64,000 bases of DNA. Origin: an uncultured Rhodospirillales bacterium. Lineage in GTDB: Bacteria; Pseudomonadota; Alphaproteobacteria; ATCC43930; CGMCC-115725. A program made the position numbers and the translations under genes. Under the pieces are notes generated by a model that made no database searches, had not been told where the DNA came from, and was given only the letters and a program-made list of their open reading frames with translations. The stretch covers positions 1,644,706-1,708,705 of the forward strand of contig CAIKMD010000007.1 in NCBI GenBank assembly GCA_903828515.1, written 5' to 3'. Shown here piece by piece: positions 45,666 through 54,726 of the stretch. How positions within the stretch are numbered: the stretch's first letter is position 1; every line of letters starts with the position of its first letter.

Positions 45666-46091
45666 ATGGCTAAGCCGAAAATTCGTCATCTCGCGATCAT
45701 GGCCCGCGATCCGGAAAAGGTCGCGCAATTCTATGCCGATGTTTTCGACATGAAGATCATCCATGTCGGCGACGAGGGGAACGGCAAGGCGAAGTTCCTC
45801 AGCGACGGCTATCTCACGCTGGCGATCTTGCCGCAAACGCTCAAAGGCAGCGCACCGGTCGGGCTCAATCATTTCGGCTTCCATGTCGAGAACCGCAGCG
45901 AGATCATGGAACGCATCGTCGCCAAGGGTTTGGAAGAACCCAAGGAGCGCCCGGCCGAGCGTCCTTACGCCGAATATCGCGGCTGCGACGTCGAAGGCAA
46001 CTGGTTCGACATTTCGCAGCACGGCTTCGAGGAAGTCGAAACCGGTTTCGATCGCGCCGCGAAGACGACGAAGACGAAGGTTCCGGCTTAA
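45666..46091 (+). CDS. VOC-superfamily protein (glyoxalase/dioxygenase-like)
   Basis: 141 residues with a single VOC domain: IRHLAIMARDPEKVAQFYADVFDMKIIHVGDEG at the start, TLAILPQTLKGSAPVGLNHFGFHVEN in the middle and CDVEGNWFDISQHGFEEVE at the end. The metal ligands of active members would be the His near the start (RHLAIM), the central HFGFHV and the Asp/Glu at the end. A good GAGGGAGA site precedes the ATG. Followed by a basic tail (RAAKTTKTKVPA). Substrate unknown; it stands alone behind an AT-rich foreign-looking gene. Confidence 0.82.
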   Translation: MAKPKIRHLAIMARDPEKVAQFYADVFDMKIIHVGDEGNGKAKFLSDGYLTLAILPQTLKGSAPVGLNHFGFHVENRSEIMERIVAKGLEEPKERPAERPYAEYRGCDVEGNWFDISQHGFEEVETGFDRAAKTTKTKVPA

Positions 46092-46110
46092 GCTCCGCCC
46101 TTAGCCCTGT

Positions 46111-46190
46111 CGTCATGCGCGGGCTTGGCCCGCGCATCCACGTCTGAGTTGCGATAGTCGTGGATGGCCGGGACGAGCCCGGCCATGACG
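46111..46190. repeat. nested palindromic intergenic repeat
   Basis: Two hairpins facing each other: 46111-46147 contains CGTCATG, GCGCGGGC, GCCCGCGC, ATCCACG; 46159-46190 contains CGTGGAT, GGCCGGG, CCCGGCC, CATGACG. The outer arms (CGTCATG and CATGACG) and inner arms (ATCCACG and CGTGGAT) pair with each other as well. Such elements are spread through alphaproteobacterial chromosomes between convergent genes. Here it fills the gap between the VOC gene and the substrate-binding protein gene, and may also serve as a bidirectional terminator. Confidence 0.75.
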
Positions 46191-46203
46191 AAATAGGGTG
46201 ACG

Positions 46204-47163
46204 TCACTTCTTCGGCAGATACGCTTCGGTATAAAGCTGCGACAGGTCGGGCGCCGTCTCGAATACCTTCATCTCGACGAAGGATTGACCGAGCTGCTTC
46301 AACGCGTCGGGATCGAATTTTCCGGTCGATGAGAAGCGCGGCATGACGAGGTCGTATTCCTTGGCCTCGACCTCGGGGACATAGCCGGTGTATTTGCGCG
46401 CGGCTTCGACGGTCTCGGCTTTGTGGCTTTGCATCCACGCCATGTTCTCGAACCAGGCATTGAGGAACCGACGCACCGCGTCGGGATTGCTCGCAATCAA
46501 TGTCTTCGACGCGAAGATCGCCTCGGCGAGGAATTCGCTTTTGGCGTCGTCGAAGGAATTGAACAGCAATCGCCCGCGTTTTTGTAGTTCGAGCTGAAGC
46601 CCGAAGCCCACGGGCGCGACCAGCCCGTCGACCTGACCGGTCGACATCAACGCGACCTGGTTCTGCAGATCGCTGCCGATCGCAACGATGGTGAAGCCGT
46701 CCACGCCCCAGCCCTGGCTCGCGGCATAGCGGCGCGCCAGCCACTCGGTCAGTGAGCCGACGGTGGTGACGCCGATCTTCTTGCCCTTCATGTCGGCTCC
46801 GGTCTTGGCCGGCGAGTCATAGGGGATGACCATGCCGAGGGTCGGATGATTGCCCATCGTGGCGACGCCCAACTCGGGCGCGCCTTTGGCGACGAAGGCG
46901 AAATCGGTTCCCGCCGTTACCGCAATATCGATGGCGCCGGCGACCATCGCTTGTTGCAGTTTGGCGCCGCCGCCGAAATCGGTTGCGTCGACATCGAGGC
47001 CTTCCTGGGCATAGGCGCCGCGGTCGATGCCGATGCGCAGGGGCAGGAAGGTAAAGTTGTTGCCGGCGGGGGTCCCGGCGTGGATCTTGTCCGCCGCCCG
47101 AGCAACGGAACAGGCCCCGAGCAACAGGATCGCCAACGAGACGAACGCGACAATGCGCTTCAT
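46204..47163 (-). CDS. ABC transporter substrate-binding protein (NMT1/SsuA-like)
   Basis: 319 residues. Signal peptide MKRIVAFVSLAILLLGACSVARA; the LLGAC motif could also be a lipobox, so it may be lipid-anchored. The mature part (GTPAGNNFTFLPLRIGIDRGAYAQEGLDVD, then QAMVAGAIDIAVTAGTDFAFVAKGAPELG) is the NMT1-like fold. The C-terminal end QLYTEAYLPKK parallels that of the protein at 49.4 kb (KYYTEKFLPKK), so they are paralogues. It follows coxM on the same strand but behind a terminator-like hairpin. No permease or ATPase is adjacent. Confidence 0.87.
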   Translation of the reverse strand: MKRIVAFVSLAILLLGACSVARAADKIHAGTPAGNNFTFLPLRIGIDRGAYAQEGLDVDATDFGGGAKLQQAMVAGAIDIAVTAGTDFAFVAKGAPELGVATMGNHPTLGMVIPYDSPAKTGADMKGKKIGVTTVGSLTEWLARRYAASQGWGVDGFTIVAIGSDLQNQVALMSTGQVDGLVAPVGFGLQLELQKRGRLLFNSFDDAKSEFLAEAIFASKTLIASNPDAVRRFLNAWFENMAWMQSHKAETVEAARKYTGYVPEVEAKEYDLVMPRFSSTGKFDPDALKQLGQSFVEMKVFETAPDLSQLYTEAYLPKK

Positions 47164-47192
47164 GGACCGTTTCTCCCCGTGATCGTCTTTTC

Positions 47193-47230
47193 TAACGAAA
47201 GAGGGCGTTTCCGTTGCCGGAAACGCCCTC
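47193..47230 (-). terminator. terminator-like hairpin downstream of coxM
   Basis: GAGGGCGTTTCC (47201-47212) and GGAAACGCCCTC (47219-47230) are perfectly complementary over 12 bases with a six-base loop. On the minus strand the stem is followed by TTTCGTTAG, a short broken U-run. It lies 25 bases after the coxM stop and would end the coxG-coxS-coxM transcript before the substrate-binding protein gene. Confidence 0.7.
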
Positions 47231-47254
47231 GCTTATCGTGGTCGTAAAGCGGTA

Positions 47255-48049
47255 TCAGCCCGCGGCGGTAACCGCGCGGCGCGCCATCACGTTGACGAGA
47301 TGGGCACGGTATTCGGCGCTGGCATGGATGTCGGAATTGAGACCGGTATCCTTTTGCACGATGCCCTTGATCGCATCCGGCGTGAAGGACTTGGCGAGCG
47401 CCGCCTCGTAATCCTTTTGGCGATAGGCGACGGGACCGGCGCCGGTGACGCCGACGCGAACATTGCCGCCGGTCTTGGCCACGAACACGCCGACGATCGC
47501 ATAGCGCGAGGCCGGGTTCGGGAACTTCATGTAGGCGGCCTTTTCGGGGATCGGGAAGCTCACCCCGGTGATGATCTCGCCTTCTTCGAGCGCGGTCTCG
47601 AACAGGCCCTTGAAGAAGTCGTCGCCCGCGATCTTGCGCTTGTTGGTGACGATCGTCGCATTGAGCGCGAGCACGCTCGAAGGATAATCGGCCGCCGGAT
47701 CGTTGTTGGCGATCGAGCCGCCGATCGTGCCGCGGTTGCGCACCGCGGGATCGCCGATGTGACCGGCGAGATAGGCAAGGGCGGGGATCGCGCTTTTCAC
47801 GACGTCGGAGTTCGCGACGTCGAAATGACGGGTCATCGCACCGATGACGATGTTGTTGCCGTCTTTCTTGATGCCTTTGAGATCGGCGATCTTGCCGAGA
47901 TCGACGATGTCGGAGGGTTTGGCCAGACGCTGCTTCAGGGTCGGGATCAGCGTCATGCCGCCCGCCATCAGCTTGCCTTCCTCGACCCCGGTCAGGAGCT
48001 TGGTCGCGTCGTCGACGCTTTTGGCCTGATGATAGTTGAAATTATACAT
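47255..48049 (-). CDS. coxM: FAD-binding subunit of a xanthine dehydrogenase/CO dehydrogenase family enzyme (CoxM-like)
   Basis: 264 residues. The FAD-binding motifs are intact: LMAGGMTLIPTLKQRLAKPSDIVDL (AGGxSL-type), VRNRGTIGGSIANNDPAADYPSSVLAL (TIGGSIA), and GAGPVAYR near the C-terminal domain. It passes electrons from the iron-sulfur subunit to the quinone or other acceptor. The order on this strand is coxG, coxS, coxM with gaps of 85 and 9 bases, and nothing encoding a large molybdenum subunit follows: a hairpin and a substrate-binding protein gene do. Named after the closest family; the actual substrate of the enzyme is not shown. Confidence 0.92.
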   Translation of the reverse strand: MYNFNYHQAKSVDDATKLLTGVEEGKLMAGGMTLIPTLKQRLAKPSDIVDLGKIADLKGIKKDGNNIVIGAMTRHFDVANSDVVKSAIPALAYLAGHIGDPAVRNRGTIGGSIANNDPAADYPSSVLALNATIVTNKRKIAGDDFFKGLFETALEEGEIITGVSFPIPEKAAYMKFPNPASRYAIVGVFVAKTGGNVRVGVTGAGPVAYRQKDYEAALAKSFTPDAIKGIVQKDTGLNSDIHASAEYRAHLVNVMARRAVTAAG

Positions 48050-48058
48050 GGTGCCCCC

Positions 48059-48529
<471 letters not shown>

Positions 48530-48614
48530 TCGTTTCTCTCCCTCGTTATCGCCCCACAGGGCCGTGAGTTTCGTGCGCGGATGCCCTTCGGTCAAGCACC
48601 CCGCGCGGCGTCAC

Positions 48615-49250
48615 TTAGCCCCTCGTGAAGAAATATAGCAGCAAGATCACCGCCGCGGCGAGGGCCGTTACCCAGACCATCGGCGACAGCCGGCCGGATG
48701 ACGGCGGCGCTGCCGTGGCTGCAACGGGGGCGGGTGCAACGATCGTGGCGCCGGGCGCCGGCGGCATGACGGCAACCGCGAGGGGTTCTTCGGCTGCTGC
48801 CGGTGCCGAGCCTGCGCCGACCACGGCGGCAAATTTCGAGAAGAACTCGTCGGCCATCTTGCGGGCGGTGGCGTCGATCAGGCGCGAGCCGATCTGCGCG
48901 AGTTTGCCGCCGACATTGGCCTCGACCTTATAGGTGAGCTTGGTGCCGCCCGGATCGTCCACCAGGTGGACGGCGGCGCCGCCTTTGGCGAAGCCCGCGG
49001 GGCCACCAGTGCCCTCACCGGTGATCTTGTAGCCGTTGGGCGGGTCGATATCGGAAATCGTCACCTTGCCGCCGAACCGCGCGCTGACGGGGCCGACCTT
49101 GGCCTTCACCGTGGCACTCATCTCGGTTTCCGAATGCCGGGTGATCGTCTCGCAACCCGGAATGCATTGCTTGAGGATTTCGGTGTCGTTGAGCGCTTCC
49201 CAGACCTTCTGCCGAGGCGCCGGGATCACATATTCGCCAGTCATATCCAT
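48615..49250 (-). CDS. coxG: CoxG-like SRPBCC protein with C-terminal membrane anchor
   Basis: 211 residues. The N-terminal SRPBCC (Bet v 1-like) domain shows [35 protein letters not shown], then [49 protein letters not shown] and [24 protein letters not shown], the CoxG signature. An Ala/Pro-rich linker (about 150-185) leads to a single C-terminal membrane helix ([18 protein letters not shown]). CoxG attaches CO dehydrogenase to the membrane and is thought to hand electrons to quinone. The ATG at 49250 has a GGAGGG site and starts the coxG-coxS-coxM operon, divergent from a substrate-binding protein gene. Confidence 0.92.
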   Translation of the reverse strand: MDMTGEYVIPAPRQKVWEALNDTEILKQCIPGCETITRHSETEMSATVKAKVGPVSARFGGKVTISDIDPPNGYKITGEGTGGPAGFAKGGAAVHLVDDPGGTKLTYKVEANVGGKLAQIGSRLIDATARKMADEFFSKFAAVVGAGSAPAAAEEPLAVAVMPPAPGATIVAPAPVAATAAPPSSGRLSPMVWVTALAAAVILLLYFFTRG

Positions 49251-49411
49251 GGGTTGCGCCCTCCGCGCGAGACTTCTTCAGATTATGCCGAAAGGTAGCG
49301 CCCGGCCTCCATCCCGGCAAGCCTCGGGGCCGCATGGTTATGATTGGCAGAACGCATGGCAGCTTGCATGATCCGGCGCGACAAGGCGTGGTTTCGATAG
49401 GGGGAAACAGG

Positions 49412-50377
49412 ATGCATCGAATTCGGTTCGTAGCGTGTGCGGCGGCGGCGATCATGGCCTGTACCGTCGCCCGAGGCGCCTCGGCGATGGATCATCTGCG
49501 AGTCGGGGATCCGTCGGTGAACTCGTTTTCCTTTCTGGCCCTGGCGGTCGGCCTCGAGAAAGGAATCTTCCAGAAAGCCGGCGTCGATTTCGAGCGCATC
49601 TCGGTGTCGGGTAGCGCCAAGTTGCATCAGGCGATGATCGCGGGCTCCCTCGACATCGCAGTCGGAGCGGGCACCGATATGGCCTTTGCGGTAAAGGGCG
49701 CGCCGGAAATTGCCGTCGCCGCCATGGCGGGGCCACCGCTGCTCTTCGGTTTCGTCGTTCGTTACGACGCGCCTTATAAAAAGGCGTCCGATTTGAAGGG
49801 CGCGCGGTTCGGCATTTCGACTGGGGGCTCGCTGACCGAATGGCTGGTGTTGCGCCTCGCGTCACAGCAGGGCTGGAAACGCGACGATGTGACCCTGATC
49901 ACGGTTGGCGCCGACACGCCGGGCCAGATCGCCGCGCTGGTGACCAACCAGGTCGATACGACGGTCAGCGCATCGGCGATGGGTATGCAGCTTGCCGAAG
50001 ACAAGCGCGGGCGGCTGCTCTTTCCGGCCTCCGACCTCGTCCATGACTTCATCATGCACGTCATCTTCGCGTCGAACGATATCGTCGAGAAGGATCCCGA
50101 GGCGGTCCGGCATTTCCTGAAGGGCTGGTTCGACACCATCGCCTGGATGCGCCAGAACCGCGCGGAGACGGTGACGATCTCGCGTGGCCGAACCCACTAC
50201 ACGCAACCGGTCGAAGAGGGCGAGTACGATCTGGTGATGCCGATGTTCTCGGATGATGGAAAATTCGTGCCGAGCGCGGTGAAGGTCATGCAGACCTCGT
50301 TCGTCGATCTGAAGATTCTCGATACCGAACCCGATTTGACCAAGTACTACACCGAGAAATTTCTGCCCAAGAAATAA
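49412..50377 (+). CDS. substrate-binding protein (NMT1/SsuA-like) next to an ion-transporter permease
   Basis: 321 residues from the ATG at 49412 (GGGGGAAACAGG precedes it); an ATG at 49334 adds 26 residues that do not look like signal sequence. The signal peptide is IRFVACAAAAIMACTVARGASA. The mature domain (VGDPSVNSFSFLALAVGLEKGIFQKAGVDFERISVSGSAKLHQAMIAGSLDIAVGAGTDMAFAVKGAPE) is clearly homologous to the protein at 46.2 kb. The downstream gene, 15 bases away, is not an ABC permease but a secondary ion transporter, an unusual partner. It is divergent from coxG. Confidence 0.87.
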   Translation: MHRIRFVACAAAAIMACTVARGASAMDHLRVGDPSVNSFSFLALAVGLEKGIFQKAGVDFERISVSGSAKLHQAMIAGSLDIAVGAGTDMAFAVKGAPEIAVAAMAGPPLLFGFVVRYDAPYKKASDLKGARFGISTGGSLTEWLVLRLASQQGWKRDDVTLITVGADTPGQIAALVTNQVDTTVSASAMGMQLAEDKRGRLLFPASDLVHDFIMHVIFASNDIVEKDPEAVRHFLKGWFDTIAWMRQNRAETVTISRGRTHYTQPVEEGEYDLVMPMFSDDGKFVPSAVKVMQTSFVDLKILDTEPDLTKYYTEKFLPKK

Positions 50378-50392
50378 CGGCGGTCCGACACG

Positions 50393-51715
50393 ATGCATGC
50401 CCTCGGCCTCGCATGGGGCATCCCGTTTGCCGGATTGCTGCTGACCATCGCATTGGCGCCGCTGGCGGCGCCGCGCCTGTGGCACGACCATTACGGCAAG
50501 ATCGCTACGGCCTGGGGCCTGAGTTTCGTCGTCGCTGACGCGCTTCGTCAGGGCGCGGCGGGTACCGGACGAGAGATTCTCGCCACGGCGTTACACGAAT
50601 ATCTGCCCTTCGTTCTTTTGCTCGGCGCATTGTTCGCGATTGCCGGCGGGCTGCGGATCAAGGGCACGCCGCGCGGGACCCCGGCGGTCAATGTCGCGCT
50701 GCTCGCCTTCGGCACGCTCATCGCCAGCGTGATCGGCACCACCGGCGCGAGCATGGTCCTGATACGGCCGCTGATCCGCGCCAATCGCCATCGCGCCAAG
50801 GCTGCGCATGTCTTCGTGTTCTTCATTTTGCTGGTCGCCAATGTCGGCGGTGGTTTGTCGCCGCTGGGCGATCCACCGCTTTTTCTCGGCTATCTGCTCG
50901 GCGTGCCGTTCTTCTGGCCGCTGATCCATTTGGGCGCGCCGGTTCTTGTCCTGGCGGCGATCCTGCTGGTGCTGTTCTACGCGCTCGACATGTTGATGCA
51001 TCGGCGGAATGAGTCGCCGTCGAGCCCGTTGCAGGAGATCGAAAAGCTCGGTCTCGACGGCAAGCTCAACCTTGTCTTGTTGGCGGGGGTTGTCGCGGTC
51101 GTTGTGTTGCGCGCGGCGTGGCATCCGGCGGCCGGGATCGATCTGTTCGGCGTGGGGTGGAATCCGAGCGACATCGTCGCCGATGCCGCGCTTCTTATTC
51201 TCGGTACGTTATCGCTGGCGTTCACGCCGGCGACGGTCCGGCGCGCGAACGAGTTTTCGTGGGGCCCGATGATCGAGGTGGCGATTCTGTTTGCGGCGAT
51301 CTTCGTCACCCTCATTCCGGTGATGGCGATGATCGGCGCGGGGCCGGACGGCGCCGCCGCGCCGCTTATCGCCCGGTTGTTCCTAGGTGGCGCGCCCAAC
51401 GACCTCGTGTTCTATTGGGCGACCGGTGGCCTCTCGGCCTTTCTCGACAACGCGCCGACCTACGTCGTGTTCTTCGGATTTGCCGGCGACGATCCTGCTT
51501 TACTGACAGGAGGTTTGGCGCGGACGCTGATGGCGATCTCGGCGGGTGCGGTGTTCTTTGGCGGCATGTCCTATATCGGCAACGCGCCCAATTTCATGGT
51601 CAAGGCGATCGTCGAAAGCCACGGCATCAAGATGCCGAGCTTCTTTGGCTATGTCGGCTGGGCGGCACTGTGCCTGTTGCCGTGGCTCTTCGTCGTCGGC
51701 TGGCTTTTCTTCTAG
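50393..51715 (+). CDS. ion transporter superfamily permease (sodium:proton antiporter/CitMHS-like)
   Basis: 440 residues with about 11-12 hydrophobic segments. Two long re-entrant-type glycine-rich stretches are seen: VANVGGGLSPLGDPPLFLGYLLGVPFFWPLIHLG in the first half and FYWATGGLSAFLDNAPTYVVFFGFAG plus SAGAVFFGGMSYIGNAPNFMVKAI in the second. This is the arrangement of NhaD/ArsB/CitMHS transporters of the IT superfamily, to which TRAP large subunits also belong. Annotated relatives are called sodium:proton antiporters; transport of an organic anion is possible. It is cotranscribed with the binding protein in front. The TAG stop interlocks with the convergent amidohydrolase stop (CTAG). Confidence 0.85.
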   Translation: MHALGLAWGIPFAGLLLTIALAPLAAPRLWHDHYGKIATAWGLSFVVADALRQGAAGTGREILATALHEYLPFVLLLGALFAIAGGLRIKGTPRGTPAVNVALLAFGTLIASVIGTTGASMVLIRPLIRANRHRAKAAHVFVFFILLVANVGGGLSPLGDPPLFLGYLLGVPFFWPLIHLGAPVLVLAAILLVLFYALDMLMHRRNESPSSPLQEIEKLGLDGKLNLVLLAGVVAVVVLRAAWHPAAGIDLFGVGWNPSDIVADAALLILGTLSLAFTPATVRRANEFSWGPMIEVAILFAAIFVTLIPVMAMIGAGPDGAAAPLIARLFLGGAPNDLVFYWATGGLSAFLDNAPTYVVFFGFAGDDPALLTGGLARTLMAISAGAVFFGGMSYIGNAPNFMVKAIVESHGIKMPSFFGYVGWAALCLLPWLFVVGWLFF

Positions 51716-52662
51716 GCGAAACGCGGGAAGAGCCGCAGGGCATTCTCGCGACGAATGCCGTTCAGCACCGATTGAGTGAATTCGAGCCTGGTCAGCGCCT
51801 CGGCGATCTGCGTCGTCGAGCCGAAAGGCGCGTCGGAGCCGAAGGTGATCTGGGTCGCTGGAAAGAGTTTCATGACCGCGGCCATGCCGGCCGGGTTCAC
51901 CGCGACGCTGGCGACGTCGTAATACTGCCGGTTGAATTCGTGATCGACGCCTTTGGGCGCGATGCGGGCGCGTTCCTCCGGGGTCAGGTGGCGCAATTGG
52001 CCGACGATGCGCTGGACGATCGACGGCAACGTCCCGCCGCCATGCGAGAAGATGAAGGTGATGTCGGGGCAACGCGCGAAAGTGCCGCGCAGCAGTAGGC
52101 TCGCGATGGCGCGGGCCGTGTCGGTCGGGAATTCGATCGTCGGTCCCGAAACGCCGGGAAAGATATTGCCGCAGCACGACATCGTCGGATGCACGAAGAC
52201 CTTGGCCTTGCGCCGATGCAACTCGTCGAACACCGGATCGAACGCGGGATCGCCCAGCAACTGGCCGGCATAGCTCGTCAGCACGCCGATGCCGTCGTGT
52301 TTGAGGACATCGAACGCATAGGCGATCTCGGCGAGGCTGCCGTCGATATCGGGCACCGGAATGGCGGCGAACATGCCGAAGCGGCCGGGATGATCGCGCA
52401 TCATCTCGGCGCCGAACTCGTTGCAGTCGCGGGCGCGGGCACGCGCGCCGTTATCGCCCTCAAACCAGATGCCGGGACTGGTGATCGAGGTAATCGCGCT
52501 TTCGATCTCGGCCCGGTCCATGTGTTCGAGCGCCAGGTTCGGCGACCAGTTCTGATAAGCCGAGGCGGGGAGTATCGCCGCATCGTCGAGCAGGCGCTGG
52601 AGGTTCTGCGCGACATAGCGCGGCGGATAAATGTGATGATGCGTATCGATGATGCGAAGCAT
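51712..52662 (-). CDS. amidohydrolase (ACMSD-type decarboxylase/hydrolase family)
   Basis: 316 residues from the ATG at 52662, which has a GGGAGG site; the 55-residue extension to 52827 is rejected. Metal site elements: LRIIDTHHHIYPP (HxH motif), KVFVHPTMSC, FSHGGGTLPSIV and SDAPFG (the late Asp). This is the pattern of the ACMSD/gamma-resorcylate decarboxylase branch, which decarboxylates or hydrolyses aromatic or ring-opened acids. The substrate is not identified. It is divergent from a flavin monooxygenase and hydrolase operon (145 bases), which suggests one pathway. Confidence 0.88.
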   Translation of the reverse strand: MLRIIDTHHHIYPPRYVAQNLQRLLDDAAILPASAYQNWSPNLALEHMDRAEIESAITSITSPGIWFEGDNGARARARDCNEFGAEMMRDHPGRFGMFAAIPVPDIDGSLAEIAYAFDVLKHDGIGVLTSYAGQLLGDPAFDPVFDELHRRKAKVFVHPTMSCCGNIFPGVSGPTIEFPTDTARAIASLLLRGTFARCPDITFIFSHGGGTLPSIVQRIVGQLRHLTPEERARIAPKGVDHEFNRQYYDVASVAVNPAGMAAVMKLFPATQITFGSDAPFGSTTQIAEALTRLEFTQSVLNGIRRENALRLFPRFA

Positions 52663-52807
52663 GGCTGGTCCTCCCGCGGGCTTTGCGACGGACGCTAACA
52701 TGCGCAGGGTGCTCGCGGCGCAAGGATTTTCGTCCGGTGAGCATTGATGCAGCGTCGGGCCTGTGGATAATGGCCTGTCCGGCATCGTGCCGGTCGGGGG
52801 AGGGCGC

Positions 52808-53923
52808 GTGAAGTTTTCGGTGTTCAACGGAATGCCCTATGGGCGGGTCCAGCAGCCGGGCAATCGCTGGCCGGTGCCCAATCAGTATTTTGATCCGGAT
52901 CAGGCCCGCCGCGCGGTCGCCAATTGTCTCGACGAGGTCGAGATGGAGGACGAACTCGGCTTCGACTGGATCGCCTGCGCCGAGCATCATTATTCGCCGT
53001 TCAACCTCGCGCCCAACGTCTCGGTGCTCGCGAGCGCGCTGACCCAGCGGGTCAAGCGCGCGAAGATCGCGATCCTCGGCGCGCTCATTCCGCTGACCGG
53101 CAATCCCGTGCGCATCGCCGAAGAATTCGCGATGATCGACAATCTGTCGAACGGGCGGCTGGTCGCCGGTTTGCTGCGCGGCGCACCTTACGAGTATCTC
53201 GTCTACAACGTGAACCCGGCGGAATCGCGCACGCGCTTCGAAGAAGCCTGGGACCTGATCATTAAGGCCTGGACCGATACGATGCCGTTCGGCTGGGAAG
53301 GCCGGCACTTTCATTATCGCAATGTCTCGATCTGGCCGCGCCCGCTGCAGCAGCCTCTGCCGCCGATCTATGTCTCGGGATCGAGCAAGGAATCCGGCGA
53401 GTTCGCCGCGCGCAAGAAAGTCGGGCTCGGCCTCGCCTTCACCAATTTGCCGCTCGCCGCCGAGGCTGCGAAACATTATCGCGCGAAGGCCGCCGAATAC
53501 GGTTGGGAGCCGACGCCCGAACAGATCGTCTATCAGTTGCCGATCCATGTCGGCGAGACGGACGAGCAGGCGCATGAAGTGGTGCGGCCGATGTTCGCGC
53601 ACACCGCGCTGACCGGCGGCATCGTCGATGCCAACCGGTTGGTCGCGACATCCGGGTTCTTCGGGCGCGGCGACGCCAAGCTGGTCGAGCGCTTCAAGGA
53701 TCTGGGCAGCGACGAGCCGCGTTCGGTCGAGGAAGCGATCCAGCGGGGCACGATCATCTGCGGTGGACCCAAATCGGTCTTCCAACAGGTCAAGCGGATG
53801 CGCGAGGAAATCGGCTGCGGCGTGCTGAACCTGATCTTCGACCGTGCGGGTGCGCCCGACAAGAAACGCCGCTCGATCGAACTTTTTGCCAAGGAAGTCA
53901 TGCCGGCGGCGAGGGAACTATGA
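52808..53923 (+). CDS. LLM class flavin-dependent oxidoreductase
   Basis: 371 residues from the GTG at 52808, which has a GGGGGAGGG ribosome site; no in-frame ATG is better placed. The luciferase-like fold is shown by VEMEDELGFDWIACAEHHYSPFNLAPNVSVLASALTQRVKRAKIAILGALIPLTGNPVRIAEEFAMIDNLSNGRLVAGLLRGAPYEY, plus WPRPLQQPLPPIYVSGSSKESGEFAA. FMNH2-dependent monooxygenase activity is expected; target bond unknown. The next gene overlaps as ATGA (alpha/beta hydrolase), then an MFS exporter, so the three form an operon resembling ring-cleavage or lactone-forming catabolism. Confidence 0.9.
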   Translation: MKFSVFNGMPYGRVQQPGNRWPVPNQYFDPDQARRAVANCLDEVEMEDELGFDWIACAEHHYSPFNLAPNVSVLASALTQRVKRAKIAILGALIPLTGNPVRIAEEFAMIDNLSNGRLVAGLLRGAPYEYLVYNVNPAESRTRFEEAWDLIIKAWTDTMPFGWEGRHFHYRNVSIWPRPLQQPLPPIYVSGSSKESGEFAARKKVGLGLAFTNLPLAAEAAKHYRAKAAEYGWEPTPEQIVYQLPIHVGETDEQAHEVVRPMFAHTALTGGIVDANRLVATSGFFGRGDAKLVERFKDLGSDEPRSVEEAIQRGTIICGGPKSVFQQVKRMREEIGCGVLNLIFDRAGAPDKKRRSIELFAKEVMPAAREL

Positions 53924-54726
53924 GCGTCGCGGTGAACGACAAATCGGTCGATATCGGCGGCCTCACCGTCCATTACCGCGAAGCGGGCGAGGGCAAGACT
54001 ATCGTCTTTCTTCACGGCGCGGGCGGTGCGCCGCCGCGCGGCAGTTCCTTCGTGCGGCTGCTCGGCGAACAGCATCGCGTGCTGGTGCCGTCGCGGCCCG
54101 GTTTCGACGAGACGCCGGTCGGCGAGAGCAAGACGATCCTCGACGTGGTCGAGGTGATGGCGAAGTTCATCGCCAAGATATCGCCCACCAAGGTCCATCT
54201 CGTCGCGCAATCGGCCGGCGGTGCCATCGGCGCCTGGCTGGCGGTTCTGCATCCCGAGCTGGTCGAAAGCCTCGTCTTGTCGGCGCCCGCCGCGTTCGCG
54301 CACCGCCACGCGCCGCCGGCAGGCGCACGGCCGACGCCCGAGGAGATCGAGCATCGGCTCTATGGCGATCATCCGATCTGGGATACCCCGCCCACCGTCG
54401 AAGAGCGCAAGCGCATCGCCGGTAATGCGCAAGCCAACATGGCGCGATTCAGCGCGCCCGAGGGCAACAGTGATCTGCTGGCGCGGATCGGCGAGATCAA
54501 GATTCCGGTGCTGCTGATCTGTGGTGGGGCGGACCGCATGATCCCGGAAAGCGCGACGCGGCCGTTTCAGGAGAAGATCAATTCCTGCAGCCGCATTGTC
54601 ATCTATGACGCGGCGCACGAGATGCCGATTTCGGCCACGCACCCCTGGGTCAAGCTGGTCGGTCAGTTCGTCGATCGCGGCGAGTACTGGGTCGTGAACA
54701 TGGAGAGTTCGGCGACGCCGCTGTGA
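53920..54726 (+). CDS. alpha/beta hydrolase
   Basis: 268 residues. The oxyanion-hole strand reads VFLHGAGGAPP. The nucleophile elbow is AQSAGGAIG (Ser as nucleophile, normally GxSxG; here AxSxG). An Asp follows in LICGGADRMIPES, and the His in DAAHEMPISATHPW completes the catalytic triad. The family includes C-C hydrolases (meta-cleavage product hydrolases), lactonases and esterases. Start is in an ATGA overlap with the LLM gene and the stop overlaps the MFS gene start, so it is tightly coupled. A catabolic partner to the flavin enzyme is likely; the substrate is unknown. Confidence 0.9.
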   Translation: MSVAVNDKSVDIGGLTVHYREAGEGKTIVFLHGAGGAPPRGSSFVRLLGEQHRVLVPSRPGFDETPVGESKTILDVVEVMAKFIAKISPTKVHLVAQSAGGAIGAWLAVLHPELVESLVLSAPAAFAHRHAPPAGARPTPEEIEHRLYGDHPIWDTPPTVEERKRIAGNAQANMARFSAPEGNSDLLARIGEIKIPVLLICGGADRMIPESATRPFQEKINSCSRIVIYDAAHEMPISATHPWVKLVGQFVDRGEYWVVNMESSATPL

